The position numbers were made by a program, and so were the translations under genes. Of a stretch of 35,000 nucleotides of DNA, positions 9,572 through 20,249 are shown in pieces. The notes below the pieces were generated by a model. It made no database searches. It was given only the letters and a program-made list of their open reading frames with translations, and was not told where the DNA came from. Numbering within the stretch: the first letter of the stretch is position 1; each line of letters starts with the position of its first letter. The DNA is taken from assembly GCF_964340395.1 (NCBI RefSeq), contig NC_135562.1, positions 2,870,134 through 2,905,133 on the forward strand, in the 5' to 3' direction. The DNA comes from Glandiceps talaboti. Taxonomy: Eukaryota > Hemichordata > Enteropneusta > Spengelidae.

Positions 9572-10875
9572 GCAGTTAAAAAAATGGCAACGTTATAATG
9601 ATTTTAAATGATTTCAAGAGGTTTCGACTAAATCTAAATAAATTCATGTGTCTTAATGTTTTCTTTTGTGTTAGTTACCTAGTACATTTCAGTTGAATCA
9701 CTTAGCCCTTTTCCAGCTGATATATAATTGTATATGATTAATGACGTAGACATGTCACGTGACTACAACAGGGTATTGTATATAAACAGTATCTCCATTC
9801 GGAACTATGGTAAAACAAAATACGATTGCATAGCAAGGTAACATTTTTGGTTATAATTCAGGAAATAAGTTCATAGCAGTAATCAATACAAGTGTACTAA
9901 AGACAGAAATAAGTCTGACTGGACTTTTCCTTTATTGATACTAGTAGTCAACACAAGTACTACAAGCTGAAATAAATTTGACTGGATTTCTTACCTGGCA
10001 TCTGATCACATAATTGCAACTTGACTTTCAGTTCAAGTTCAGCTTCATGTAATAATTGTTCAGGAGTAATAGGTAATTCTAATTCATCTACCATAATACC
10101 AGCTGATACTATGGCTTTTCTTCCCATCACTTTGGGTTTTAATGACCAGTCAAATTTCTTGCCATATCTACCTATTACATCAGCAAATACCTTTGTGTAC
10201 AGTCTCTCTGTGTCTGCAAAAGAAGAATGTTTGATAAGTTATACACAAAGAACAATGAAATAAAAAGTTGCAACGTTGTAACTCTGGGTAGGTAGATTTT
10301 GGTGAATACTATTTATTCCAGTCTTCTTCCCGGCACGTCACACATCACACACTTGAACCTTATGATGTAATAGATGGTAGGTTATTGTACTATATCACAT
10401 CTGAATCATTCCGGTGATATGATTTTTCTTCTTCCGTTAACGATCAACTTTCTAAATGCGTGATTATACACTGGAAATGTTGATACATGCCCAGCATGCG
10501 TGGTTGATTTAAAAACAAATGCAAAGACATGACATAAAAAGACTTTAGTGTTTTGGTGACATTTCTGAATGCATCAGTTGTTTTGAGGACAAAAGCGTCA
10601 GGGAGATGATTCCAATTTCTGCAAGTGCTCGGACAGAAAGAATACAAATGGTAATCGTATTTTGATGCTGGTATGTGCTAGGCTAGTGTGTTTTCAGATC
10701 GTGAGGGATGTGATAAGTGATATGTGATATGTGATATGTGATATGGGTCATAACTTTCACTCATCAAGGTAGTCTTTGGAGCCCTGTGAAGCACGTACTA
10801 GCGTTCATACTCACCCAAAAGTATACCGTCCATGTCAAATATAACATGAGTAATGTTATCACGTTGTTCAGTCAT
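7950..10875 (-). CDS. PUDP: PUDP copy 1: HAD-family pseudouridine-5'-phosphatase
   Basis: Coding exons, in transcription order, are 10875-10815, 10213-9995, 9320-9082 and 8138-7950, phases 1,1,0, giving 235 aa (animal PUDP is about 228). The enzyme removes phosphate from pseudouridine-5'-phosphate, a breakdown product of modified RNA, in the cytosol. HAD motif I is [11 protein letters not shown] with nucleophile D14 and acid/base D16. Motif II is AVCTASS with T113. Motif III is K151 in HGKPAPDAY. Motif IV is VFEDA with E178 and D179. The helical cap lies between motifs I and II (residues about 20-95). Extended similarity to human PUDP, including the FEMKT and SDPEV segments and the GLPAY C-terminus, supports PUDP over other HAD phosphatases. 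The ATG at 10875 follows about 45 bp of 5' sequence also conserved in copy 2. The C-terminus ends in YDYGF, three residues longer than copy 2. Confidence 0.88.
8571..8656. repeat. Small foldback element in intron 3 of PUDP copy 1
   Basis: The ends CTGTAAGAT and ATCTTATAG pair as an imperfect terminal inverted repeat around a GC-rich core (CGCCCTCACACATCGATCAA). Read on opposite strands, the core matches the element at 13680-13777. It is probably a short non-autonomous element. Confidence 0.5.
9411..9569 (+). mobile_element. Candidate retroposon insertion: (AAT)n head, TATATAGCGCC core, poly-A tail
   Basis: A (TAA)n run is followed by CATTTATATAGCGCC and AGGCGCTTCAC, a motif pair commonly seen in dispersed repeats of marine invertebrates (from memory, not searched). 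A run of about 35 A ends it at 9535-9569. The homologous intron of PUDP copy 2 lacks the block: similarity stops near 9405 and resumes near 9655, so it inserted after the PUDP duplication or was lost from copy 2. Confidence 0.5.
9871..9992. repeat. Ancestral-like dimer of the 67-bp repeat in PUDP copy 1
   Basis: About 1.8 units of the 67-bp repeat that fills the matching intron of copy 2. They directly abut the exon 2 splice donor. The second unit is the variant TATTGATACTAGTAGTCAAC. The same two-unit order survives inside the copy 2 array at about 16434-16555. Confidence 0.85.
10444..10677 (-). pseudogene. Remnant of a LINE reverse transcriptase C-terminus
   Basis: On the minus strand in intron 1 of PUDP copy 1, the frame begins after a stop and reads [20 protein letters not shown], then NWNHLP, then a [10 protein letters not shown] segment. 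The pattern of a Ser-Phe-x-Pro block followed by x-x-W-N-x-L-P and a later (S/D)xFK-like helix is the usual end of ORF2 in Jockey/CR1/RTE-like non-LTR retrotransposons. The polymerase core is absent and a stop sits directly upstream, so this is a 5'-truncated dead copy. Confidence 0.6.
10708..10745. repeat. Short (GTGATAT)n tandem repeat
   Basis: Four to five units of TGATATG/TGATAAG, in intron 1 of PUDP copy 1. Confidence 0.7.
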
Positions 10876-10919
10876 TTTTAGATCAGGTAGATATTGGTTA
10901 ATATTCACAGATCAGACTG

Positions 10920-12794
10920 CCACAAATGCCCAATTTTTCCTGTAACCGATATTGAGGTCAACAGAGTAGAAATAGCCTTGAAATGGTACAGGGTGACCTC
11001 ATATTCAGCTCATCTCCCTGTTGAGGGCGTCCTCTCGGAATACTCTTATTAGCCATAGATCACAGGGCGCTCAGGCTTAGTTAGTTATGTTTACGAAAAC
11101 AAACAAACAAACAAACAAACAAAATAAAACAAACAGTAATTAAATAAATAAATAAATACTGACAAACATCAATTAATTGCATGAATTCTAAAGAAACTTA
11201 TAGAAATAGAAGAAAATGAGGGTAGCTGCAACATTTACAGCTGATATCTAAACTAAAAGATTGATAATTTTAAATCTCACATCATAAGAATTAACATTGT
11301 CATCTGAAATTAGAACAACAAAGGTTGTGACCATTGTGTACAACAAAGCAAACACAAATGCAGAAAAGATGAAAAAAGTTAGAATTTGATGACAAAACAA
11401 ATAAAACCAAAATGAAATAATAGTCATTATCAACCAGACTTCTGTATTAAAGGGGATCAATGGCCATTTATTTTGACTGTATTTTTTTAGCTTTCTGCTT
11501 GTTAGCTTTTTGGTATTTTCGCCTATTCTGCATTGCATGACCTCCTTAAAGAGTTATAAAATCTGGAGAAGCTTAGAAGAGACCATCTTCAAACAAAGTT
11601 AAGAGTTCAAAATCCCATGAAACAATATCCCAGTAATGTTTAGGCAAGGATTAAATATATTTGAAGCTCCAAAGTTTATTTGTTCCTAGAATTCCTCACC
11701 TCATTGTCCATAAGGCATCTTCTGAGACAAATTTGCCAATTTTTATATCCATATTTCTGCACTGTGCAGACTTAGTGAAAATGACTTTTCCAGGTCATAA
11801 GATAAAATCGTCCTGTAATCTGGACATATTCAAGTATTAACAAATTAATATTAAAAACAAAATCATATTTACATTCGAAATGATACACAACTGTAAGGTG
11901 ATGGGTAATTGCATAGAAGTAAAAGGAAGAAGTAAGAGGAAGAGCCCTTCAAAGAAATTATTAATGCTATGTCATGTATCAACTAAAAGTGTCTTTATGT
12001 TTGAACAGTACTAGTAATACACAACAAATGGACACACACTTCTTTTCACGTCATTTCAAAAATGATATCTATATTTTTTGTAACACTGAAAAGAAAAAAA
12101 CACACAATTCACATGGGGATGTAACGACATCTACAAATGTTTAAACATTCATATGAATACTTGTCGGTAGAAGTAATATGTATCCATATTACATCTTATA
12201 GGGCATAAAATTCAAAAGAATCAAGTATAAGCTGAATTGATGTCTAGATATGAAAAGACATCTTGTACTAAGAACAAGGTCTGAGAATACAGTTTAATTT
12301 AATTTACAAACTAAAGATCATAATGCATCAGTAATCAGCAATATAAAGGGTAGCTAGAACATGCCAAGTTTTAACTAGTAGAGCCAAACTGTATTGCAAA
12401 ATGCAAAATGCAATTCCTCATTGAATTGCCATGGCTCTCACAGTGAGAAATTATAGTTTCAAACGACATGGAATGAGACAGAACTGAAAATGAACATTTG
12501 TTTCACTTCTAGACAAATTAAACAAAAAGACCCAAAATATCAACAATGCAAGAAATAACAGACTGGCACTAGACATATGGTACTTTACAACACAGAATAA
12601 GTTTATTTAAATGACTAAAAATACAAAAACTGTCTAAAATGTTGTGATAAGCAGATAATCAAAACTTGTCCCTAAACCACCAATAATTATAGTATATATA
12701 ATTATGGTAAATTCTAAAAGCAAGTCAGTCAGTGCTGCAAAGGGTTACATTAATCCTCTGAAGACTGATTTATAGATGCATGCATACAATCCTA

Positions 12795-12825
<31 letters not shown>

Positions 12826-13036
12826 CTATATATTACTTGATATTAGAGTTATTTATACCGCTCTACATACATATGTATTGAGCACTGTTTACTCCAGTAT
12901 AGACTTAATACAGATATATATATATATATTAGTATGTTAGCATGTAACCTTTGTGCCAGGTTTGGTTAAAATCACTTGGTACATACCAGAGATACAGATA
13001 CAAGAGTGAATGCATGGATGGATGTATGGATGGGTG

Positions 13037-13067
<31 letters not shown>

Positions 13068-13240
13068 GTGGTACCCAAGTAATAGCCCCCTATGAGCAGT
13101 GGCTTTTTGGGCTACTAAATGCAATGTTTTTTATATGTCTACTACAGACCTTAATAGCACTTATCATGGTGTGATCAACATCCATAGTAGACAAACAAAA
13201 AAACATCACATTTGTTTCTAACTTCATGTTTCAAAGTAAC
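10920..13240. other. Spacer between the PUDP copies
   Basis: AT-rich DNA lying upstream of copy 1 and downstream of copy 2. It holds an (AAAC)n run at 11098-11125, a (GT)n run at 12798-12825, a (TA)n run at 12915-12930 and a (CA)n run at 13037-13064. The 96-codon minus-strand frame at 11248-11538 is hydrophobic, but I found no family or splice support for it. The part at about 12940-13064 (TTTGGTTAAAATCACTTGGT followed by GATGGATG units and CA) resembles the tail of a dispersed repeat. No gene is called. Confidence 0.45.
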
Positions 13241-13246
13241 TTTATT
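13241..13246 (-). terminator. Candidate polyadenylation signal of PUDP copy 2
   Basis: TTTATT on the plus strand, i.e. AATAAA on the transcribed strand, 23 nt beyond the stop codon of PUDP copy 2. It implies a very short 3' UTR. Confidence 0.45.
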
Positions 13247-13268
13247 TGACTGTTCAGTTTATGAGTTA

Positions 13269-16200
13269 TTAACCATATGCCGGCAAACCCCATTCTTCAG
13301 GGATAAATTCTTCCATAGATTTCAAAACTTGGTGATATCCCTCTGGCCAAAGAGATTTATCTAAACTTTCATCAGGAATAAAAACTGTTTTCATTCCAGC
13401 TGCTAGGGCTGATTGAATTCCAGGAATAGCATCTTCAAAGACAAGAATCTGAAGTGAGAAACATTTTGGAAATATAAAAGTGATAATGACATTAAAAGAC
13501 ATACATCTGTTAAATGCACTTTCATCTCTGATGATGACAGCATGGATATTATAATCTCATTGTCTTATCACCATTTGCATATGTCAAGACAAGGTAATTA
13601 GGGTATTCATGATGTCATTACATTCTCCTAGACCCTTGCAAGAAATCCCTAAAATGGACAAACACATGTTCAGTGTTGGCTATAAGGTACGCTGTGTCAT
13701 TCCGCCCTCATCAGCCTGCTCTCTCTGAGAGAGGTTGACCGATATGTGAGGGCGTTCAATCAACTCGTACCTTAGAGACGAGTGTCAAGTGCAGCAGATC
13801 TTCTTTACAAGATTTCAAATTTGAATACCTTACTAAGGTGCTATTTTATCACCCAAAGTCATAACATGTAAGTTGCTAGCAGTTATCGTTACAAGTGACA
13901 CAGTACAGAAATATGGCAGAAATTAGTCTGGCAGGACTTTTCCTTTACAACTGTACTAGCTATAACCAAGGTATTATTTTTGTGGTCGGACAACCAACCA
14001 TATCTATTGATATGATAACTATTAAAATGCCAATAATTAAATATTTTACGTGTCAATTTGAGGTTGATTTTAGCTTTAAGTAATAAGTTGAAATCATGAT
14101 TCAAAGAGGTGCTGATTTAGGGTTTCGACCAAATATAAATTTGATTGGATATATTGCAACATGTGTGTACAGCTACACAAATATGTTTACCTTCAGGTGA
14201 AGTAATACTGTTCAGGGTGTATGAAATTATAAGTAGTCATTATATTATGTATTAAACAAAACATTGAAAACCCATTTCAGTTGCCACTAGTGCATCTTTA
14301 AGAAGAAACACCCTTAATACTTTGAAACAATATTACATATATGTCATCACTTACATTTGATGGATTGGGTGAGCCATCGTCAAATCTCTGCGCAGCCACT
14401 GAGTAAGCATCTGGAGCTGGTTTACCATGTTTCACTTCTGGATCCGAACCACAACACACGATATGATGAAATAGCTTAAAAAATTCCTGGTGTTTATGCT
14501 GTGTCTTCATTTCAAAGGAAGGTATTGTGGAGCCTGTAGACACTGCTATAGGGATGTTATGTTTATGAAGATGTCTTACTAATTTGTCAGCACCTGTGTA
14601 GAAATTTTATACATTTCTTTAAAATTGAGAACCCATGTTTCCTTGACAACAGTAAGGCTATCCATGCCAACACTATATCGGTATCAATAATAATATCTCA
14701 TTATTGAAATCCCTGTCAGCAAGATCTGTGTCTGACTGTGCAGGCTATCACTGATAAACTGTAATGTCTTTTTTTGTATTAGAGTCAAGCACAGAGTGTC
14801 AATAATCTAAGTAGTATATTTCAGCCAAATCACTCAACCATCTTCAAATGTTTTTGTATACAATTCAATGATGTAGACTTGTCATATGACCACAGTAGCA
14901 CATTGTATCCCTGCATGAAAGGGTCGCACTTCTGGTATGGATACATGGCGGTCACACAGTGGAATTTCAGCAAATATGGAATTGCTGCAATTCTGTTGGG
15001 TGACCGTCGGATATGCGGAACAGGAAACTCCATCCTTACATGCAGTGCATATTAATGGTATTTCCATTCCTTCCATACGTTATGTGCTTTCTCATAGCAG
15101 TAATAAATACAAGTGTACTAAAGGCAGAAATAAGTCTGACTGGACTTTTCCTTTAAGTTGATAGCAGTAATCAATACAAGTGTACTATATGCAGAAATAA
15201 GTCTGACTGGACTTTTCCTTTAAGTTGATAGTAGTTATCAATATAAGTGTACTAAAGGCAGAAATAAGTCTGACTGGACTTTTCCTTTAAGTTGATAGTA
15301 GTAATCAATACAAGTGTACTAAAGGTAGAAATAAGTCTGACTGGACTTTTCCTTTAAGTTGATAGCAGTAATCAATACAAGTGTACTAAAGGCAGAAATA
15401 AGTCTGACTGGACTTTTCCTTTAAGTTGATAGCAGTTATCAATATAAGTGTACTAAAGGTAGAAATAAGTCTGACTGGACTTTTCCTTTAAGTGGATAGT
15501 AGTTATCAATATAAGTGTACTAAAGGCAGAAATAAGTCTGACTGGACTTTTCCTTTAAGTTGATAGCAGTTATCAATATAAGTGTACTAAAGGTAGAAAT
15601 AAGTCTGACTGGACTTTTCCTTTAAGTGGATAGTAGTTATCAATATAAGTGTACTAAAGACAGAAATAAATCTGACTGGACTTTTCCTTTAAGTTGATAG
15701 CAGTTATCAATATAAGTGTACTAAAGACAGAAATAAATCTGACTGGACTTTTCCTTTAAGTTGATAGCAGTTATCAATATAAGTGTACTAAAGGCAGAAA
15801 TAAGTCTGACTGGACTTTTCCTTTAAGTTGATAGCAGTTATCAATATAAGTGTACTAAAGACAGAAATAAGTCTGACTGGACTTTTCCTTTAAGTTGATA
15901 GTAGTTATCAATACAAGTGTACTAAAGGTAGAAATAAGTCTGACTGGACTTTTCCTTTAAGTGGATAGTAGTTATCAATACAAGTGTACTAAAGGTAGAA
16001 ATAAGTCTGACTGGACTTTTCCTTTAAGTTGATAGCAGTAATCAATACAAGTGTACTAAAGGCAGAAATAAGTCTGACTGGACTTTTCCTTTAAGTTGAT
16101 AGCAGTTATCAATATAAGTGTACTAAAGGCAGAAATAAGTCTGACTGGACTTTTCCTTTAAGTTGATAGCAGTAATCAATACAAGTGTACTAAAGGTAGA

Positions 16201-17002
16201 AATAAGTCTGACTGGACTTTTCCTTTAAGTTGATAGCAGTTATCAATATAAGTGTACTAAAGGTAGAAATAAGTCTGACTGGACTTTTCCTTTAAGTTGA
16301 TAGCAGTAATCAATACAAGTGTACTAAAGGCAGAAATAAGTCTGACTGGACTTTTCCTTTAAGTTGATAGCAGTAATCAATACAAGTGTACTAAAGGCAG
16401 AAATAAGTCTGACTGGACTTTTCCTTTAAGTTGATAGCAGTAATCAATACAAGTGTACTAAAGACAGAAATAAGTCTGACTTGACTTTTCCTTTATTGAT
16501 ACTAGTAGTCAACACAAGTACTATAAGCTGAAATAAATCTGACTGGACTTTTCCTTTAAGTTGATAGTAGTTATCAATATAAGTGTACTAAAGGTAGAAA
16601 TAAGTCTGACTGGACTTTTCCTTTAAGTGGATAGTAGTTATCAATACAAGTGTACTATATGCAGAAATAAATTTGACTGGATTCCTTACCTGGCATCTGA
16701 TCACATAATGGAAACTTGACTTTCATTTCAAGTTCACCTTCATGTAATAATTGTTCAGGAGTAATAGGTAATTCTAATTCATCTACCATAATACCAGCCG
16801 ATACTATGGCTTTTCTTCCCATTAGTTTGGGTTTTAATGACCAGTCAAATTTCTTGCCATATCTAGCTATCACATCTACATACACTTCTGTGTACAGTCT
16901 TTCTGTGTCTGCAAAAGAAAATTTTTTGATAAGTAACTGTTATACACAAAGAACAATGAAAATACATGATTTTGGAAAAAAACAAATTGTAAGTTGTGAT
17001 GC

Positions 17003-17034
<32 letters not shown>

Positions 17035-18094
17035 ACTATTTTTCCAGCCTTTTCTCCTACATATTTGAACCCTAAGAAATCTATGGTGATCCCTTTATAC
17101 ATGTGGTAGGTATTACTTACTTTATTTACTTAAGGGAAAGCGTATTATTCACATACAACTGCTTACAGCTTGCAACTATGATTATTTCAGATGACTCACA
17201 TTTACTAAATATATAAAGTAAATATTTGTTGAAAATTTAGATCTCTTTTCAGACTTATGATTATCAGTATTTATTATGTTTGTTTACGTTGCTTTCTATC
17301 ATTCAGAAAACAGCAAAAACACAACAACGACGGCGATGATGACGACAACAACAACAATAACAACAACAACAACAACAACACTTGTGCAAAGCCCAGAATG
17401 ATAAATGATAAAAATGGAAGGGAAAAAAGAATAAGAAATATTGCATTGTTATTAGGCAACTACAATATTGCATATGTGTGAGTGTTATACATTCAATGAT
17501 TCAGTAAGTAAGTCAAGACTCAAATCTGACAAAGTCCCTTTCCTTCTCGTTCATTGTATTAAAAGAGTTTAATCGAGTCCTAATTTACTCAGTCTGCAAA
17601 CACTACTAGGACCGGGGTAGCAACAACATTCTATCTCCATGCATGACTACATGAACTTAGTTTCGTGTAGGGGCTATGCTATGGTTCTAGTAACACTTCT
17701 AACATCTTGATTTGTTCGTATTTATGACGAGTAACAAGTTTATTATCAAATTAGCATATCTACGACGTCGTTAGTTCGCCGTTCGGTGACTACGCTAGTC
17801 GCTCGTTGTTTTAGTTACAGATCGATGTATAGCATTGCAACATAGCTAGAACACTAAATTAATGTTTACTTCTTGCTGAATCTCTCAACAAGGACTAAAA
17901 GTACGAACACTGACAAAGAATGGGTTTACACTCAGGGCACATCTCTCAATGTTTACAGTCACTGAGTCAGTGAAGCCTCGGGAAGCGATCTTGTCTTGTC
18001 ATGTCTGAAGTACTAGCTAGCGTTCATACTCACCCAAAAGTATACCGTCCATGTCAAATATAACATGAGTAATGTTACCACGTTGTTCAGTCAT
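13269..18094 (-). CDS. PUDP: PUDP copy 2: HAD-family pseudouridine-5'-phosphatase paralogue
   Basis: Coding exons, in transcription order, are 18094-18034, 16908-16690, 14593-14355 and 13448-13269. The first three exon lengths (61, 219, 239) and all phases are identical to copy 1. The product is 232 aa. All HAD catalytic positions are kept: D14/D16, T113, K151 and E178/D179. Introns are much longer than in copy 1; intron 2 is enlarged by the 67-bp array. Exon 3 differs from copy 1 at only 2 of the first 159 nt (low-coordinate side), then at 9 of about 30 nt around motif II, which changes [11 protein letters not shown] to [11 protein letters not shown]. Other changes include a G-to-D in the RFDDGSPNP segment and loss of the last residues. 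It is an intact tandem duplicate and probably functional; a shift in substrate specificity is possible but unproven. Confidence 0.87.
13680..13777. repeat. Small foldback element in intron 3 of PUDP copy 2
   Basis: Terminal inverted repeats TAAGGTACG and CGTACCTTA, extended by CCGCCCTCA/TGAGGGCG, enclose a CTCTCTCTGAGAGAG core. On the minus strand it matches the element at 8571-8656, so the two copies point in opposite directions in homologous introns. Confidence 0.55.
15092..16689. repeat. 67-bp minisatellite, about 24 units, in intron 2 of PUDP copy 2
   Basis: The unit reads GTTGATAGCAGTTATCAATA, then TAAGTGTACTAAAGGCAGAA, then ATAAGTCTGACTGGACTTTT, then CCTTTAA. The period is a constant 67 bp (landmark TGACTGG at 15137, 15204, 15271). 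Units differ by a small set of recurring substitutions: GTTGAT/GTGGAT, AGCAG/AGTAG, AGTAATC/AGTTATC, ATATAAG/ATACAAG, GGCAG/GGTAG/GACAG. One odd unit near 16490-16555 carries TATTGATACTAGTAGTCAAC. The last unit runs straight into the splice donor of exon 2. There are no unique spacers, so it is not a CRISPR array. Confidence 0.97.
17004..17027. repeat. (TA)n microsatellite
   Basis: Pure TA run in intron 1 of PUDP copy 2. Confidence 0.9.
17343..17380. repeat. (AAC)n microsatellite
   Basis: CAA/AAC triplet run in intron 1 of PUDP copy 2. The poly-Asn frame over it is an artefact. Confidence 0.9.
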
Positions 18095-18412
18095 CTTTAG
18101 ATCAGGTCGATATTGGTAAATTTTCAAAGATCAGACAACCAGAAATGCTTGAGTTTGCGAATTGCCGCGAGAACATGTGGCGGTGAATGTGACCTGTTGT
18201 GACCCTAATCAGGTGATCAGAACAACTGCTATGACCTTTGGTCACCTGACCATTCTAAACATCGTCATAACAACGATTATCAGTCTGCTTCTTTATCACA
18301 TGGTTCGGGGGATGGTGACCATGAAACGCCTGATAGCACTCATTCATATCAAAACCATCATGTCTCCTAGAGTCCTAGGAAGATACGAAGATGGACACGG
18401 AGATAGTAGCAT

Positions 18413-18449
18413 CTTGGAGGAATTATACTGACAGTATAATTCCTCCAAG
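18413..18449. repeat. 37-bp perfect palindrome
   Basis: The 18-nt arm CTTGGAGGAATTATACTG, a single A, then its exact reverse complement. It lies about 320 bp upstream of the PUDP copy 2 start codon. Confidence 0.9.
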
Positions 18450-19903
18450 GTAGCATAGACAGTGACGTGGATTTGGTGTGACCAGGCTAGTAACTTACGC
18501 TCGGGACATCGCGCAGAAGACAGCATGGTCAAAGTTGGACGGTGAAGTAATCTTCATATATTCAACATAGTAAGTTGTTGATGAGTTGTTATGGGTGAAT
18601 TTAGGGCTGAATTAGTGTAGTTTTGTATGTATTACTTATTTTGTTGTTGTTTTTGGTGTTGTTGTTGATTCTTTGTTTTGTTATTAATTCATCATATTGT
18701 GCCCATTGTATCATTTTAAAGTTTTCCAGTCGGGGCTGTGACCAAGGCGACCAAGACTACAACGTGAATATATAAAACAAATAACAATACAAACTAAAAT
18801 GGAGGTAACAGGTCGAACTGAGTGCCCACGCGGAATTTAGTCAGATTGCGTCAGCCGAAACTGTAATCACACTTACAACTTTCTTGACGGGCCGGGGAGC
18901 TAACTGTAGCATGATTGATGGGTAATTGATAGAAACAGTCTGTATTCCCTTCTTCCTACTAATGAAAAATTCAAAATAGTGTTGGTTTTTTTCTCTCGAA
19001 ATTTGTCGAATTGTAGAAATCAAGTCTAAAGGTTTAAAGGTCAATTAATAGTCTAACACATCAGAGCCTGGTACGAAATCTCCCCGTACCCGATTATAAG
19101 CAAACAAGGCAGACATGATGAACAGTTCATGATCTGTCGCCAGCCCTAGCAGAAACTTATCGTAGTACTATCAGTATCTTAAGATGATATCATTGTTTGA
19201 GATAATAGATTGACCACAAGTCTTTAGTCTATATGAGATCTGTTGATTGCCATCACTTCTATCAATCACCTGTCAATCCTAGTAGGAAGTGATGTATGTA
19301 TCATTTATATTTACTTACATTGTCTTAGAATCATATGTTACTATCTTAGGGTGAAATTGTGACTAAAACTTAAAAGAAACATAATCTGCTTGGTGAATAC
19401 GTTCAGTCCATTTAGCCTACGCCTTAGAAAAACACTCTTAAACTTTTGCTGTGATTTAAAAAATCCCACTCAGATTTGACCCTATCTCGAATGCAAACAT
19501 GTGAGCGGTCACCAGTTTTTTTTTTTTATTAAAGTTGAAAAACAATGCTAATAAATAAACGGAGAGCCATGTTATATTTCAAAATGGCCAAAGATGCCGT
19601 ATTAATTGGAGGTAAAAGGGAGTAAATACCTTCATATTTAACTCAACCAGAAACTCATGGGTTGACGATAACCATGAACACTGTTGAAAACAGATAACAA
19701 ATGTATTGAATAATTAAAGAAGTATGTTATACAGAGGGAAACAGTCACTAAGCCTATTTCGTTGACATTACAAACGGGACATGATATACCAATAAATTAT
19801 TGTTATATAAATGGATTTGAAATTCTCCTCTAGTCAGTCAAAAACAACGATAAGCATCTTAAATTAATCAAGGGATTTCGATTAAAGGTATCTCTCTCCT
19901 TAA

Positions 19904-20249
19904 AGTGGCCATATGGATGAGAATTTGGTATTTATTTTGGATTTTTATTTGATAAAACAGCTTCACTATGTTTTTCTACTTGAAAAAATAATGTGAAATA
20001 ACATATACCAAGTCCATGTTCACATCTCAATAAACTGCAAAACATTAAACAATGTATAAAATGTTTGTTATTGTACGTACAATAACAAACTTTTTACACA
20101 TTTTGCATGTTTTTGCAATGTACTGAGTTTTGAACATGGACTTAGTATATGTTATTTCACATTATTTTTCCAATAAGAAAAACATAGTGAAGCTGTTTTA
20201 TCAAATAAAAATCCAAAATAAATACCAAATTCTCATCCATATGGCCACT
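19904..20249. mobile_element. 346-bp palindromic foldback MITE with TTAA flanks
   Basis: The ends are AGTGGCCATATGGATGAGAA and its reverse complement. Both arms of about 173 bp pair almost fully with no spacer, and the exact centre is TTGTACGTACAA at 20071-20082. TTAA lies on both sides (19900-19903, 20250-20253), the target duplication typical of piggyBac-type elements. There is no open frame, so it is non-autonomous. A decayed relative is at 33178-33512. Confidence 0.9.

Noticed and set aside
11248-11538. 96-codon minus-strand frame with hydrophobic stretches
   Set aside because: AT-rich DNA yields such frames by chance. There is no recognisable family, no supporting splice structure and no paralogous copy. 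A second frame over the first part gives a different basic peptide, so neither is favoured.
15092-16689. Long regular direct repeat array that could be read as CRISPR-like
   Set aside because: The repeats are head to tail with no unique spacers, lie in an intron of an animal gene, and have a simple seed in the paralogue.
16716-17075. 119-codon plus-strand frame (and a similar one at 10021-10263)
   Set aside because: Antisense shadow of PUDP exon 2, which has matching splice sites and homology on the minus strand.
18162-18431. 89-codon plus-strand frame just upstream of PUDP copy 2
   Set aside because: No family features. It ends inside the 37-bp palindrome and probably lies in promoter DNA.
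18413-18449. Bacterial-type intrinsic terminator
   Set aside because: The surroundings are animal nuclear DNA, and no T-run follows the hairpin.
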